From Nodularia sp. LEGE 06071 (lineage in GTDB: Bacteria; Cyanobacteriota; Cyanobacteriia; Cyanobacteriales; Nostocaceae), in contig NZ_JADEWH010000003.1 in NCBI RefSeq assembly GCF_015207755.1, forward strand, positions 360,531-424,530: a stretch of 64,000 bases of DNA, read 5' to 3'. Positions 28,521 to 38,453 of the stretch are shown piece after piece. The position numbers were made by a program, and so were the translations under genes. The first letter of the stretch is position 1; every line of letters begins with the position of its first letter. Under the pieces are notes generated by a model, which did no database searches, was not told the origin of the DNA, and saw nothing but the letters and a program-made list of their open reading frames with translations.

Positions 28521-30074
28521 GTGGATGTTACCGAATTAGTCAAGGTTTCAATTATTCTCCTGTTGGTGGCTACAGCTGTGGCGCTGCTATCTCGCAGGTT
28601 AAAAGTTCCTTATGTCGCGGGTTTAGTGCTGGCGGGATTGGCAATTACGGAATTGCTACCCAGTCGCATTGGTTTGAATGATTCTCTCATTTTAAATTTG
28701 TGTTTACCGATTCTGGTGTTTGAGGCAGCTATTAATACTGATATCAGTCGTCTGCGTAGCACTGTTAAACCCATTGCTTTACTAGCGGGGCCGGGAGTTG
28801 TAATTTCTTCGGGCGTGACAGCAATACTTTTAAAATGGGGACTGGGAATTGATTGGATACAAGCACTGTTAGCTGGGGTGATTTTAGCAATCACTGATAC
28901 TGTTTCCATGATTGCTGTGTTCAAAGAAGTACCTGTTCCTTCGCGACTTTCTACCATTGTGGAAGGAGAAAGCTTATTTAACGATGGTGTGGCGTTGGTT
29001 TTATTTAGCTTAATTTTACAATTTAATGCGGCTGGCTCACTGACAATCTTGGATGGATTCCAAGAATTTTTTGTGGTAATTGTGGGCGGTACTTTGGTGG
29101 GATTAATTCTGGGCTATTTGAGTACGGGTTTATTTGTGCGGTCTGATGAGCCGCTGAGTAGTATTTTACTGACAATGGCTGTAGCTTTGGGAGCTTTTCA
29201 AGCTGGGCAATTGCTGGGTGTATCCGGTGTGGTAGCAGTGGTGGTGGCTGGCTTAATTGTGGGAACCAAAGGGCTGGCGGGTAATGTCTCGGCTTCTACT
29301 CGCTTGACATTACTGACTTTTTGGGAATCTCTGGGTTTTGGTGTCAATAGTTTGATTTTTTTGTTGATTGGTTTAGAAGTGAACCTCACAACTCTTTGGT
29401 ATACTCTGCCTGCGGTGTTGTTAGCAATTCTGGCTTACCAAATGGGAAGACTGGTTTCTGTGTATCCACTGTTAGCAATGGTGGGTTGGTTCGACCGTTC
29501 CATACCGTGGCGTTGGCAACACGTTTTGTTTCTGGGTAATATTAAAGGCTCGCTGTCGATGGTGTTGGCGTTAAGTTTACCCATTGGACTGGTAGGGCGA
29601 GAAACTATCATTCCCATTGTATTTGGTACAGTGTTGCTGTCTCTGGTGGGACAGGGTGTGAGTTTACCGTGGTTAGTCAAACGTTTAAATCTGTCTCACT
29701 TCTCTGCATCTCGCCACCGAGTGGAAGAAATGCAAGCGCAATTAATTACTGGTAAGGCGGCACAGGATGAGTTAGATAGTTTGTTGAAATCGGGGATATT
29801 ACCTAAAGCCATCTATGAAGAGATGCGTTCAGGTTATCAGGTGCGAATTGCTGGGGCGGAAAAAGCGCTACGGGAATTTCATAATCGTCGCCCAGAGGAG
29901 TTTGGCACGAAAAGAGGCGATCGCAGTAAACTTGAAGCCATCCGTCGCCGTCTACTGCTGGCTGAAAAAGGCGCACTCACTGAAGCTATGCGTAAGCGGA
30001 TTCTCTCAGAAGAAATTGCCCGCGATCGCATCAAAAATATCGATGAACAATTACTACAATTAGAAGATGATTGA
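28521..30074 (+). CDS. CPA1-family Na+/H+ antiporter, second type
   Basis: 517 aa from GTG at 28521. About 12 helices, then a hydrophilic tail (about 395-517) rich in Arg/Glu helices. The signature region reads AITDTVSMIAVF and GESLFNDGVALV, so the usual ATDPVSV Pro is Thr, while the Asp pair is kept. It is only modestly like the antiporter transcribed the other way, so this is not a recent duplication. Probably imports or exports monovalent cations against H+. Confidence 0.9.
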   Translation: MDVTELVKVSIILLLVATAVALLSRRLKVPYVAGLVLAGLAITELLPSRIGLNDSLILNLCLPILVFEAAINTDISRLRSTVKPIALLAGPGVVISSGVTAILLKWGLGIDWIQALLAGVILAITDTVSMIAVFKEVPVPSRLSTIVEGESLFNDGVALVLFSLILQFNAAGSLTILDGFQEFFVVIVGGTLVGLILGYLSTGLFVRSDEPLSSILLTMAVALGAFQAGQLLGVSGVVAVVVAGLIVGTKGLAGNVSASTRLTLLTFWESLGFGVNSLIFLLIGLEVNLTTLWYTLPAVLLAILAYQMGRLVSVYPLLAMVGWFDRSIPWRWQHVLFLGNIKGSLSMVLALSLPIGLVGRETIIPIVFGTVLLSLVGQGVSLPWLVKRLNLSHFSASRHRVEEMQAQLITGKAAQDELDSLLKSGILPKAIYEEMRSGYQVRIAGAEKALREFHNRRPEEFGTKRGDRSKLEAIRRRLLLAEKGALTEAMRKRILSEEIARDRIKNIDEQLLQLEDD

Positions 30075-30097
30075 AATGTTTAAATCCCCAAAGTTCA

Positions 30098-30128
30098 GAT
30101 CCCCGACTTCTTCAAGAAGTCGGGGATC
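30098..30128. terminator. Perfect palindrome, likely bidirectional terminator
   Basis: GATCCCCGACTTCTT and AAGAAGTCGGGGATC form a 15-bp stem around one central base (a tight hairpin of about 13 bp), followed by TTGTTGCTT. It lies between the stops of the converging antiporter and TrkA-like genes. Confidence 0.7.
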
Positions 30129-30161
30129 TTGTTGCTTGTAACAGAGATAATTAATTACGAA

Positions 30162-30839
30162 TTACTTACAACCTTCAATAAAATCAATCACTTGGTGTAA
30201 AACTCCCGGCTTGGTGACAATTAACACGGTTGAATTAGGCTCAACTACAGTACTGCCATTAGGAATAATTAAATCGGTATGGGGATGGGATTGATAACCA
30301 ATAATTAAAGAACCACTAGGAAAATTGGGATTTTGAGCAATTTCTGCAATACTGCGACCCACAACATAGCAATTATTGGGAATGAGCATTTTCAGGACTT
30401 CGATTTGCCCTTGCTCAAAATGCATCATTGATTCTACTTGTGGATACTCGATGGCATTCACCATTGTCGAAACCGCCAATTCCACAGTGCTGATAATATG
30501 ATTGGCTCCAGATATACGTAGAGGTTCAGTAAAATCCCGGTGGCGCATCCGCGACAAAATATGAGGAACGCCGTAGTGTTTAGCAAGAGTTACCATTGCT
30601 AAATTCAAGGCATCACTTCTGAGGACAGCTGCTAGGGCATCAGCTTTGCGAATCCCGGCTTCTAATAAGGTTTCTGTACTCACAGCGCTGCCTTCAAAAG
30701 CCATGACTCCTACTTGTTCACGGGCATAGCGGCAAGCATTAGGATCTTTGTCAATGATGGCAGTTGTATGCCCCAGTTCTACTAATTTTTGCGCCAAATT
30801 TAGCCCCACTAAACCGGCTCCACCTATGAGGACATACAT
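30162..30839 (-). CDS. TrkA/KtrA-type potassium channel or transporter regulatory protein
   Basis: 225 aa. Rossmann RCK-N domain with GGAGLVGLNLAQKL (about 6-19) and the acidic IIDKDP after strand 2; RCK-C domain at about 140-222 (CYVVGRSIAEIAQNP, TVLIVTKPG). Such subunits bind NAD(H) or nucleotides and gate K+ uptake through a membrane partner (Trk/Ktr), which is not in the window. It sits beside two cation/proton antiporters, giving a small ion-homeostasis neighbourhood. Confidence 0.9.
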   Translation of the reverse strand: MYVLIGGAGLVGLNLAQKLVELGHTTAIIDKDPNACRYAREQVGVMAFEGSAVSTETLLEAGIRKADALAAVLRSDALNLAMVTLAKHYGVPHILSRMRHRDFTEPLRISGANHIISTVELAVSTMVNAIEYPQVESMMHFEQGQIEVLKMLIPNNCYVVGRSIAEIAQNPNFPSGSLIIGYQSHPHTDLIIPNGSTVVEPNSTVLIVTKPGVLHQVIDFIEGCK

Positions 30840-30879
30840 AGTAATTCTGCTTTAATAGACTTACTTAATAGTAGCAAAG

Positions 30880-30942
<63 letters not shown>

Positions 30943-30945
30943 TCA

Positions 30946-33900
30946 CTACTCGCCATCATTTTTGACAGTGTATGTTTCCATTAACTCCTTAACTTGAGCG
31001 ACTACGAGGGGGTGTGTGTCTTTTTGTAATTTGGGTAGGAGTTCGAGAAGGACGCGATGTGAGGCGACACTGAGATAAGCGATCGCCGCTTCCCGGACAA
31101 AGCCTGTAGGATGGCGTAAAGCTACTAAAATTTCCTCAATGTTCAAACGGATACGGCTAACTTGAGCAAAGTGAAAACAGCAGGCTAAACACCAATCAGA
31201 AAGCAAATGACTCAGTGTCAACAACCGGCCAATGCGATCGCTGACGGGCATTTGTTGATATTTCCCTAACCCAGCTTCCACTAAACAATGGAGTTTTTCT
31301 TGGGGCGATCGCTTATCTAAGATATTCAACAATATCGCTTTTGTGGGCAAATTAATCGTATGGTCTAAAATTTCTAACCCCTGGGCTAAATTTGCCCCTG
31401 ATTCTGATTTGAGATTGAATGCAGCTGCTTGCATCTTTTCTGGCGAGTAAAGTAATCTCAGTAGTAGCAACAATCGCTCCTTCACATCCATTTCTAACTC
31501 TTCTAGTGCGCGTTGCAATAAGTTAGCAATCACTAAAATTCTGCCTAATTGAGAATTTTCGACAATCTCTGGCTGTTCAAAGTCTAGATAGGCGGCGTAA
31601 ATTTCCGCTAAAAACTTTAATTCCTGCTCAATTAAACCTTCCACCTGACTGTGATGAAAAGTATCTATACTCGTGATTTCTGGTTGTTGATTGATTTTCA
31701 GTAAACTGCGGAGAATATAATATCTAGTAGCGCCCCAAGATATTTCTAAATGCAGCCATAAAGTTTCCATTGCTTCGAGAGTAGAAATTTGAGCAATGGT
31801 GCGCCAAGCATACATCCGCACTACTTCTGGTTTATAAGTATTGGTAGCCAGTTCTAACAACATTTCTAGACATTCATTTTCGAGTTTAATCAAAGCCTGC
31901 ATGGCGGTACTGCGGGTTGATTTATAGTAAAGCGCCCCGATTAAAGCCGAATAATAGTCCTCTAAACGAGTTGCAGCAATCATTTCCAAAACTGCACAGC
32001 GTACCCGTAAGGATTCATCCTGTAACAACTTGGGAATATAAATCCGCAACGCCTGTAAATATACAGCTTCTCTCAGCGCTCTCACGCCATTGACTCGTTC
32101 TCGTTCTTGTTGATGAGTCAGCATTCGGCGCATAGTTTTAGTCGCGGCGATTTTTTGCAGGGGTGTTCCCTGACGCAAAATTAAAGCGGCGGCGGTGGCG
32201 CGAATCAGTGAATGATGTCGTGGTTGGAGGTACTCTTCTAATAGGGTTAAATTCGGGTTAGTTTCAGCTAGCCAAACGTAACGCAGCGCTAGGGCAAAAA
32301 CTTCAGGATCAACTGTTCCCGGCGGCTGTTGTAACAAGGAGCGCACTTCCAGGGCATAAATAGGATTGATATCTGCAATTAGCATGACTTCCAAACTTTG
32401 GCGCTGCAAATCTGAGGGGAATTTCAGCAGTAAGGGTGCTAAAACTTGCGCGGCTCCTTGGGGATCAATTTGCGCCAATAGTTCAATGCAAGAGCTTTTA
32501 TCAGCCGTGTTGCCTTTTTCTCCTAAAGCTTTGACTACGCCCTGTTTGAAGAAGCGCAGACCAACATTTGAGGCACTCAATTCTCCCCGTTCTGCACTCA
32601 AAACTAACAAGTCAACATAACGCGCTCGCAATAACCAAACTACTTTTAAACAAGCAGCGGCGATCAGAACGGTTTCTCCTACCAATACCCACTTTTGTTG
32701 TTCTAGGGATATATATTGATTGCTGAGATATAAAGTCAGAAGTATGATTATACCTGCCAAACCTGTGGCGATCGCTTCGGCTGTTCCCCCGGATAATGTC
32801 TGCGTGCGGCTGCGAATGCGTTCGGGTATCGGTTGGTATAGGACGGGACCGCTACTCACGACAAAGGTGTAGCGTAACAATTCATCAGAGAACTTCAGCC
32901 CAACTAATCCCCAAAAGAAGCCTTGGGCTTGTAATGCTGGGACTAAATTCAGTAAAGCGATCGCAGCTGGTAAGATAAAGCCCACAGCTATGGGTAATAG
33001 TGCAGCCGTTAAAAATACCCCAAAGCGTTCAGTGACGCGGCTGGAAATAAACCACTGAGTGATTAACTCACACAGTCCCACAATGCCACCAAATAGTCCT
33101 AAAAAGCTCGCCAGTTCGCGGCTGTTTAAAGTCACATTTAGTTCGCGCAGGTATTGAAAATCTACTAATAAGCCAATAATTTGCAAAAGACCGACAAAAG
33201 CGAACAACTGCAATGTATAACGCTTTAATGGAGCTTCCAGGCGGCGGTGTCGGTTAGCTTGTTCATGGGGAATGACCCGTTGGGGAGCATCAGGAAAGGC
33301 GGCTCGATATTGATGACTTAAATAAAATAAAATCCCTGTTCCTAAGATAATCACACTACAGGCGATCAGAATCACTTGTTCTAGCTTGATGAATTGCAGC
33401 ATCCAAGGCAAACTAAAGCCACTGATCACATCCGCTACTAACATCCCACTACTGACTAAGGGATAAGTACGTTTAATTTCTCGGATATTAAATAATTGGT
33501 TAGCAACAATAGAAGTGTTGAGGTCATTGATCACATAAAGTGCATCGACCCACAGCCGCAGCAGAAACACGAGGGCGACTGTCAGGAATGAAATATATAT
33601 TCCCCCACGCAAGGACACGATCAAGATTAATGGCAAAACCATACAAGGTGCGATCGCCACAATCACCCAACGCAACGGGAAAATCTTTTGCAGCCAAGAA
33701 TAAACTACAACCAGTCCCATACTCATGAAAGCACTGGCAATATACATCCAAGGCAGGGGGCCAGCCCCATATTCATCCAAAAATAGTGCGACTGTACTGT
33801 CTTCTGCCCAGCGCAAACCCACTGATACAGTCGTGTAAAAAGCAAACATCATCCAAGTGCGTTTGCCTTCTTCCGGTCGAAGATTTAACCACTGTAACAG

Positions 33901-33960
33901 TCGTGCTAGAACGCCTTTATTTGCAGCCAACGAGTTATTTTTGAGTTCCATGCACTGCAA
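30946..33960 (-). CDS. Npt/MFS-like membrane carrier fused to a HEAT-repeat domain
   Basis: 1004 aa. The N-terminal half (about 35-460) has about 12 membrane helices and resembles the Npt1/Npt2 (ATP/ADP carrier-like) and MFS families (GLRWAEDSTVALFLDEYG, FSDELLRYTFV, ERIRSRTQTLSGGTAEA). The C-terminal half (about 480-980) is soluble, alpha-helical and HEAT-like (SLIRATAAALIL, SLRVRCAVLEMIA, FVREAAIAYL). Transport substrate and the role of the HEAT scaffold are unknown; the substrate need not be nucleotide. A second ATG three codons in (33951) is possible. Confidence 0.8.
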   Translation of the reverse strand: MQCMELKNNSLAANKGVLARLLQWLNLRPEEGKRTWMMFAFYTTVSVGLRWAEDSTVALFLDEYGAGPLPWMYIASAFMSMGLVVVYSWLQKIFPLRWVIVAIAPCMVLPLILIVSLRGGIYISFLTVALVFLLRLWVDALYVINDLNTSIVANQLFNIREIKRTYPLVSSGMLVADVISGFSLPWMLQFIKLEQVILIACSVIILGTGILFYLSHQYRAAFPDAPQRVIPHEQANRHRRLEAPLKRYTLQLFAFVGLLQIIGLLVDFQYLRELNVTLNSRELASFLGLFGGIVGLCELITQWFISSRVTERFGVFLTAALLPIAVGFILPAAIALLNLVPALQAQGFFWGLVGLKFSDELLRYTFVVSSGPVLYQPIPERIRSRTQTLSGGTAEAIATGLAGIIILLTLYLSNQYISLEQQKWVLVGETVLIAAACLKVVWLLRARYVDLLVLSAERGELSASNVGLRFFKQGVVKALGEKGNTADKSSCIELLAQIDPQGAAQVLAPLLLKFPSDLQRQSLEVMLIADINPIYALEVRSLLQQPPGTVDPEVFALALRYVWLAETNPNLTLLEEYLQPRHHSLIRATAAALILRQGTPLQKIAATKTMRRMLTHQQERERVNGVRALREAVYLQALRIYIPKLLQDESLRVRCAVLEMIAATRLEDYYSALIGALYYKSTRSTAMQALIKLENECLEMLLELATNTYKPEVVRMYAWRTIAQISTLEAMETLWLHLEISWGATRYYILRSLLKINQQPEITSIDTFHHSQVEGLIEQELKFLAEIYAAYLDFEQPEIVENSQLGRILVIANLLQRALEELEMDVKERLLLLLRLLYSPEKMQAAAFNLKSESGANLAQGLEILDHTINLPTKAILLNILDKRSPQEKLHCLVEAGLGKYQQMPVSDRIGRLLTLSHLLSDWCLACCFHFAQVSRIRLNIEEILVALRHPTGFVREAAIAYLSVASHRVLLELLPKLQKDTHPLVVAQVKELMETYTVKNDGE

Positions 33961-34332
33961 GCTACACTAAATTAGATTGAGAATTAGATCGGGAAGCATG
34001 ATTCGTTAAACAATTCCAAATTCCAAATATCAGACTTTTTCCCACCGGGATTTACACCCTGACTGAAACACAAGCGACCTGTAGACAAAGGGGTCTGAGA
34101 CCATTGACTTGCTGATCAGGGCGAAAACAAACTATGATTTCCCCTGATCCTCCTCATCTTCCTCATCTTTCTCATTCCCACTTCCCATAAACGGCAAAAA
34201 TCCTGAGCAACTGAGTATTATCTTTCCCACTCAGCCCTCAGGACTATCAATTTTCCGACAATTTCCACGACTTTGGGTCAATTAGAAATTATTCGTTATA
34301 AATTATACTTGATATTTGAAAAATTTGGCGAA
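33961..34332. other. Intergenic region, nothing recognised
   Basis: About 370 bp between two minus-strand genes, holding presumably the promoter of the carrier gene and the infC terminator. CATCTTCCTCATCTTTCTCA at about 34152 is a low-complexity tract. No gene. Confidence 0.4.
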
Positions 34333-34866
34333 TTATTTTTTGGGCGAAATCAGCATCATCATATTTCTCCCCTCTTTTTTGGGTGCTTGCTGGAGTTCAC
34401 CAAGCGGTTCCAAATCCTTAGCCATGCGCTTGAGCAAATGCTCTGCTAAGTCACTGTGTTGAATCTCTCGACCCCGGAACATCACAGTCGCCTTCACTTT
34501 ATCACCATCTTTGAGGAAGCGCTCGGCTTGCTTAACACGCACATTGTAATCGTGTTCTTCTATTTTATAGCGCATCTTCACTTCTTTCACATCAGCCGTG
34601 TGCTGCTTTTTGCGGGCTTCCCGTGCCTTCTTCTCCTGCTCAAACTTGTACTTCCCGTAATCCATGATTCGACAAACCGGTGGGTCGGCCTTGTCACTTA
34701 GCAATACTAGGTCTAGCTCTTTCTCCTCAGCTAGTTGTAGTGCTTCTTGTGGAGGCATAATTCCTAATTGCGCGCCATCAGTATCGATGACTCGAATCTT
34801 GGGAAAGCGGATGCGCTCGTTGATTTGGGGCAGATCGCGAGTTCGTTTTTTCTCAATCACAGGCAT
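34333..34866 (-). CDS. infC: Translation initiation factor IF-3
   Basis: 177 aa, normal length. N-domain with [20 protein letters not shown], a linker helix [17 protein letters not shown], and C-domain with [30 protein letters not shown] and a Lys-rich end. IF-3 binds the 30S subunit and enforces initiator tRNA and start-codon selection. I see no rpmI-rplT downstream, so it is separate from the usual cluster. Confidence 0.97.
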   Translation of the reverse strand: MPVIEKKRTRDLPQINERIRFPKIRVIDTDGAQLGIMPPQEALQLAEEKELDLVLLSDKADPPVCRIMDYGKYKFEQEKKAREARKKQHTADVKEVKMRYKIEEHDYNVRVKQAERFLKDGDKVKATVMFRGREIQHSDLAEHLLKRMAKDLEPLGELQQAPKKEGRNMMMLISPKK

Positions 34867-35675
34867 TATGATTATGGAAGCTCTTTAGTAGTTAAGACGT
34901 GGATTGGACTTGGTTTGCTTGGTCTTCTTTGGGATGCCTCAGAAGCACAAAACGTAATTTAACTGCGGACTTAAGCTTGAGTCTATTTTTCTAGGATAAC
35001 TAATTCATGAACTAGTCGTCATCGTATTTTTTATTCTAATCACTCTGCCCGAATTTCTCTGCGATCGTTAATGTAAATTACATAACCAAAATTAATCTTA
35101 AATTTTATGACATTTTCTCATAACCTATCTAAGGGTATGTTATGCATCCTCATTGTCTGCCTGGCACAGTAAATATACTCAACCTCTAGAGATTTCCCCA
35201 AAACAAATTACCCAAAAATTGTAGGGTGGGTATAGCCCTGGGAGCATGGCTGCGCTAGAGCGACAGCGTAACCCACCATAATCGATATAAACCATCGTTA
35301 AAGCCCTGGCGATGAGAAATCGCGGGACAACAAACTATAGGACTACTATTTGATTTTTGAACAGACACGTAGCGACTGTCTTGATTGTCAAGCGATCGCC
35401 AACAAAAAATGAGGGCGAGGAGAATTGACGCAACTGGGGAACGCTGCGCTAGATTCAGCGGTGCCTAGTACGGGCATGAATGTTGTCATGAGTAGTCAAG
35501 ATAGTTGCAGCCCGCACCAGGCACTCCGCTTCGCCGCCGAATCTTCCCCAGTTGCTGGATTTCGCGCATGGGCCAAAAGCAGCATGAGAATGTAACCCAA
35601 ATTGTGCGTTCGGCAAAGGCGTACCGTGGGCATGGGATGGGGAGAGGACTTCAAGGTATAAAAATGTTAGTGAGA
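34867..35675. repeat. Repeat-rich spacer between infC and the IS110 remnant
   Basis: 35221-35279 is a GTAGGGTGGG...ACCCACC palindrome interrupted by GCCCTGGGAGCATGGC. 35330-35372 (CTATAGGACTACTATTTG...GAACAGACACGTAG) is the reverse complement of the tract at about 19618-19655. 35431-35475 (CAACTGGGGAA...) and 35510-35554 (...TTCCCCAGTTG) are inverted arms of roughly 45 bp with mismatches. No gene supported. Confidence 0.5.
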
Positions 35676-36295
35676 CTAATGGTTAAAAATGGGTTTGAAG
35701 TTGTCACAAATGTGCCAAGGCAAATTATCCCGAACCATTGCATTTAAAATAACTAACATTTTATGAACGCAAGCAGTCAGAGCCAGTTTTTTAGACTTAC
35801 CACGAGAAACAAGGCGTTCGTAAAAAGCTTTAATCACGGGATTATGACGCATGGCGACAACAGCACCCATATAAAGAGTGGCACGAACATGAGCACGACC
35901 ACCATGAATCATCCGCTTACCTTTGTGTTGACCACGGACTCAATTGCTAACACTTGGGGCTTCATGGCTTCGCCAAAATGTGCCAAGATTTGTGCATCAA
36001 TGGAGTCAGTTTTAGCAAACTTACCTGTAGCTTTGGCAAAATCTCGTCCCTGACGTGGATTGATTAATGCCACTGGTAAAAGTGCGGCTTGTAATTGAAT
36101 TACCAGCTCTGTTTCTAGTCCTCCTGTTGCTTCGATTATGATCAGGTTGAGATGAAATGATTTAAGTTGCTCGACGAAAGTAGCAATTTCCACGGCGGTA
36201 TTAGCAATTTTTAATGCTTTACCTATGGGACGAATGTAAACATCTAATGATGCTTGACTGACATCAATCCCTACCCATACAGAGATATCTTCCAT
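35676..36295 (-). pseudogene. IS110-family transposase with large internal deletion
   Basis: 36295 to 35909 encodes the DEDD N-terminal part (VWVGIDVSQASLDVYI, IIEATGGLE, INPRQGRDFAKATG, TDSIDAQILAHFG). 35912 to 35676 in another frame encodes the C-terminal Transposase_20 end (RMIHGGRAHVRATLYMGAVV, FYERLVSRGKSKKLALTACV). Family members are about 300-340 aa; here about 120 central residues are missing and the two parts are out of frame at 35910, so the copy cannot be active. IS110 elements lack typical inverted ends, so its borders are unclear. Confidence 0.85.
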
Positions 36296-36523
36296 TTTCT
36301 TTGCTCAACATGACTTATTTTTATGTTGAATTCATCCCCTTGATTTCACTCTTCCTTGCACGATACGGACTGTATACTTTAAACATCTGTACTTAAAGCT
36401 TTGACCCTGGCGACTGTTCGAGTTCTGTCAAAGAGATTTTTGTGGTGACCCATGCTACGAAGCGGTCTAATATGACCTAGGGTGTGACGGTCTACCACTT
36501 CCTCTAACATACCTCTAAGATAC

Positions 36524-36572
36524 AAGGGTGTGTTAGCGGGGAGAGTACGGCACCAAAGCCTTAATAATGGGT
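36524..36572. repeat. Dispersed palindromic repeat abutting the hoxU fragment
   Basis: AAGGGTGTGTTAGCGGGGAG followed by GTACGGCACCAAAGCC and TTAATAATGG corresponds to the reverse complement of the repeat at 19561-19620 (CCATTATTAAGGTTTTGGTG...CACACCCT). Homology ends at AATAATGG, which is precisely where recognisable hoxU sequence begins, marking a rearrangement breakpoint. Confidence 0.6.
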
Positions 36573-36956
36573 ATGGATCATGTCCGTTTAGATTACCATT
36601 TCCCTGATCGTAAGGTCGATGTTTCACACGATCGCTTTGGTGTTGACCATAACCGTTGTATTCTTTGCACTCGTTGTATACGTGTTTGTGACGAAATCGA
36701 AGGAGCGCACACTTGGGATATGGCGGGTAGGGGGACAAATTCCCACGTAATCACCGATTTAAATCAGCCTTGGGGAACCTCCCAAAGTTGTACTTCTTGC
36801 GGTAAATGCGTTAACGCCTGTCCTACAGGTGCGTTGTTTGACAAAGGTTCCAGCGTCGGCGAAATGAAACGCGATGGGCTACGCCCCGCCAAAGGCGATC
36901 GCACCAAACTAGATTTTCTCGTCACCGCCAGAGAAAAACACCAATGGAACCTTTAA
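36567..36956 (+). pseudogene. hoxU: C-terminal half of HoxU (bidirectional hydrogenase diaphorase subunit)
   Basis: 129 aa against about 238 for the intact protein. It begins at [20 protein letters not shown], roughly residue 119 of normal HoxU, and retains two [4Fe-4S] motifs, [11 protein letters not shown] and [11 protein letters not shown], and the end REKHQWNL. The N-terminal [2Fe-2S] ferredoxin domain and the His/Cys cluster are gone. HoxU passes electrons from HoxF to the HoxYH hydrogenase; neither hoxF, hoxY nor hoxH is nearby. An ATG formed by the adjoining repeat opens the frame, but a functional protein is unlikely. Confidence 0.9.
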
Positions 36957-37126
36957 ATAATTAAAACTTCCGAAAAAACCTCTCAAACTCTCATAACTCT
37001 GTGTCCTCTGCGTCTCTGCGGTTCGTTTCCTCATAATTCTGTTTCAGCACTAAAAAAATAACAGTTAACTCCCCAACTACGAACTACGAACTACGAATTA
37101 TTATGTCTTAAATCAACCCACATCAA

Positions 37127-38146
37127 ATGAACGCTCATACTATCGCCATAGGATACGGAAACGAGTTGCGTAGTGATGATGGTATTGGTCAAAGAGTAGC
37201 CAAAGCCTTGCAGCTATCACAGGTGAAATCCATTGCTGTTCACCAACTCACCCCAGAACTCGCCGAAGTTTTAGCCCGTGCTGATTTAGCAATATTTATC
37301 GATGCTTGTTTAATATCTGAAAGTTCTCAAGTACAAGTACAATCCCTTTCACCTGCATCTTGCAACATGATCGCCGGACATACAGCCGATCCGCGATCGC
37401 TCTTAGCTCTGACTCAAGCTATATACTGTCATTGTCCCGCAGATATAGCCGCAGGTGAGATGATTCTGAATCGCAACCATATTCCCACATATCCTTATCC
37501 TGATACTGCGGCGCGGATGTTTAGTTATATGTGGCAGTCTAGTTATAACCTGCGCGGTATCTACGAAACTCCGGTAAAACAAGACCAACTACCAAAGTTA
37601 GCAATTCGACCTTATCCGACACAATATGTCAGCCAGTGGACGATGAGAAATGGCACACCTGTGACTATTCGTCCTATCCGTCCAGAAGATGAGCCGTTGA
37701 TGGTGCAATTTCACCAGACACTCTCAGAACAAAGTGTTTATTTTCGTTATTTCCACTTAATTAAGCTGCAATCAAGAGTAGCCCATGAACGGTTAACACG
37801 CATTTGCTTTATTGATTATGATCGCGAAATCGCTTTAGTTGTGGAATATCAAAATCCCGAAACGCAAACACGAAAAATATTGGCAGTTGGTCGGTTAAGT
37901 AAGATACATGGTACGAATACAGCAGAATTTGCTATTGTGGTGTGCGATCGCTGTCAGTGTCAGGGTATAGGAACAGAGTTACTGCAAAGGTTACTGCAAG
38001 TTAGTCGAGATGAGCAACTCACGAGAATCACCGCTGATATCTTGGTTGACAATGATCTCATGCAAAAAGTCTGTGAAAATCTGGGTTTTCGGATTGAGCG
38101 CACAGATGATCCCACTGTAGTGAAAGCCCAAATTGAGATCAAATAA
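37127..38146 (+). CDS. Fusion of truncated hydrogenase maturation protease (HoxW) and GNAT acetyltransferase
   Basis: 339 aa. Residues 1 to about 107 are HoxW-like: AIGYGNELRSDDGIGQRVA, FIDACL and GHTADPRSLLALTQAIYCHC, with metal-binding acidic residues, but the C-terminal third of the protease is missing. From about residue 113 the sequence is that of the end of an ADP-forming acetyl-CoA synthetase-type protein (IPTYPYPDTAARMFSYMW, YNLRGIYETP) followed by its GNAT domain (about 170-335: VTIRPIRPEDEPLM, CDRCQCQGIGTELLQRLL with the acetyl-CoA loop). The fusion is in frame. Most likely a deletion scar; the GNAT half might still work as a protein lysine acetyltransferase. Confidence 0.8.
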   Translation: MNAHTIAIGYGNELRSDDGIGQRVAKALQLSQVKSIAVHQLTPELAEVLARADLAIFIDACLISESSQVQVQSLSPASCNMIAGHTADPRSLLALTQAIYCHCPADIAAGEMILNRNHIPTYPYPDTAARMFSYMWQSSYNLRGIYETPVKQDQLPKLAIRPYPTQYVSQWTMRNGTPVTIRPIRPEDEPLMVQFHQTLSEQSVYFRYFHLIKLQSRVAHERLTRICFIDYDREIALVVEYQNPETQTRKILAVGRLSKIHGTNTAEFAIVVCDRCQCQGIGTELLQRLLQVSRDEQLTRITADILVDNDLMQKVCENLGFRIERTDDPTVVKAQIEIK

Positions 38147-38453
38147 ACTATACCTATGCTTTGAAAAAAATACAACTCCAGAATCCTGATTTTCCGAAGC
38201 GTTCATCACCTTTCCTTTACAGCGTGTTGCAGGTTTATGAGGTACAAAAAGAAATAATGATCCACAGATGAACACAGATATAAACGCGTAGCGGCTGACC
38301 GATGGTTGCGAGTGATTCCGGTAACTATTAGCCTTGACAAAGCTGTTAATTATGAGAGGATATGTGAACAAAAATAAAGGTAAAAATAACCTGCGTTCTT
38401 TTTATTAGAATTAAGATACCTATTCCTTGATTATTGAAAGCTGGGGGAAGAAA
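38147..38453. other. Intergenic region, no gene
   Basis: About 307 bp. Holds GATCCACAGATGAACACAGA, a short dispersed motif, and the ribosome-binding site for the next gene (GGGGGAAGAAA). Nothing else recognised. Confidence 0.4.
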
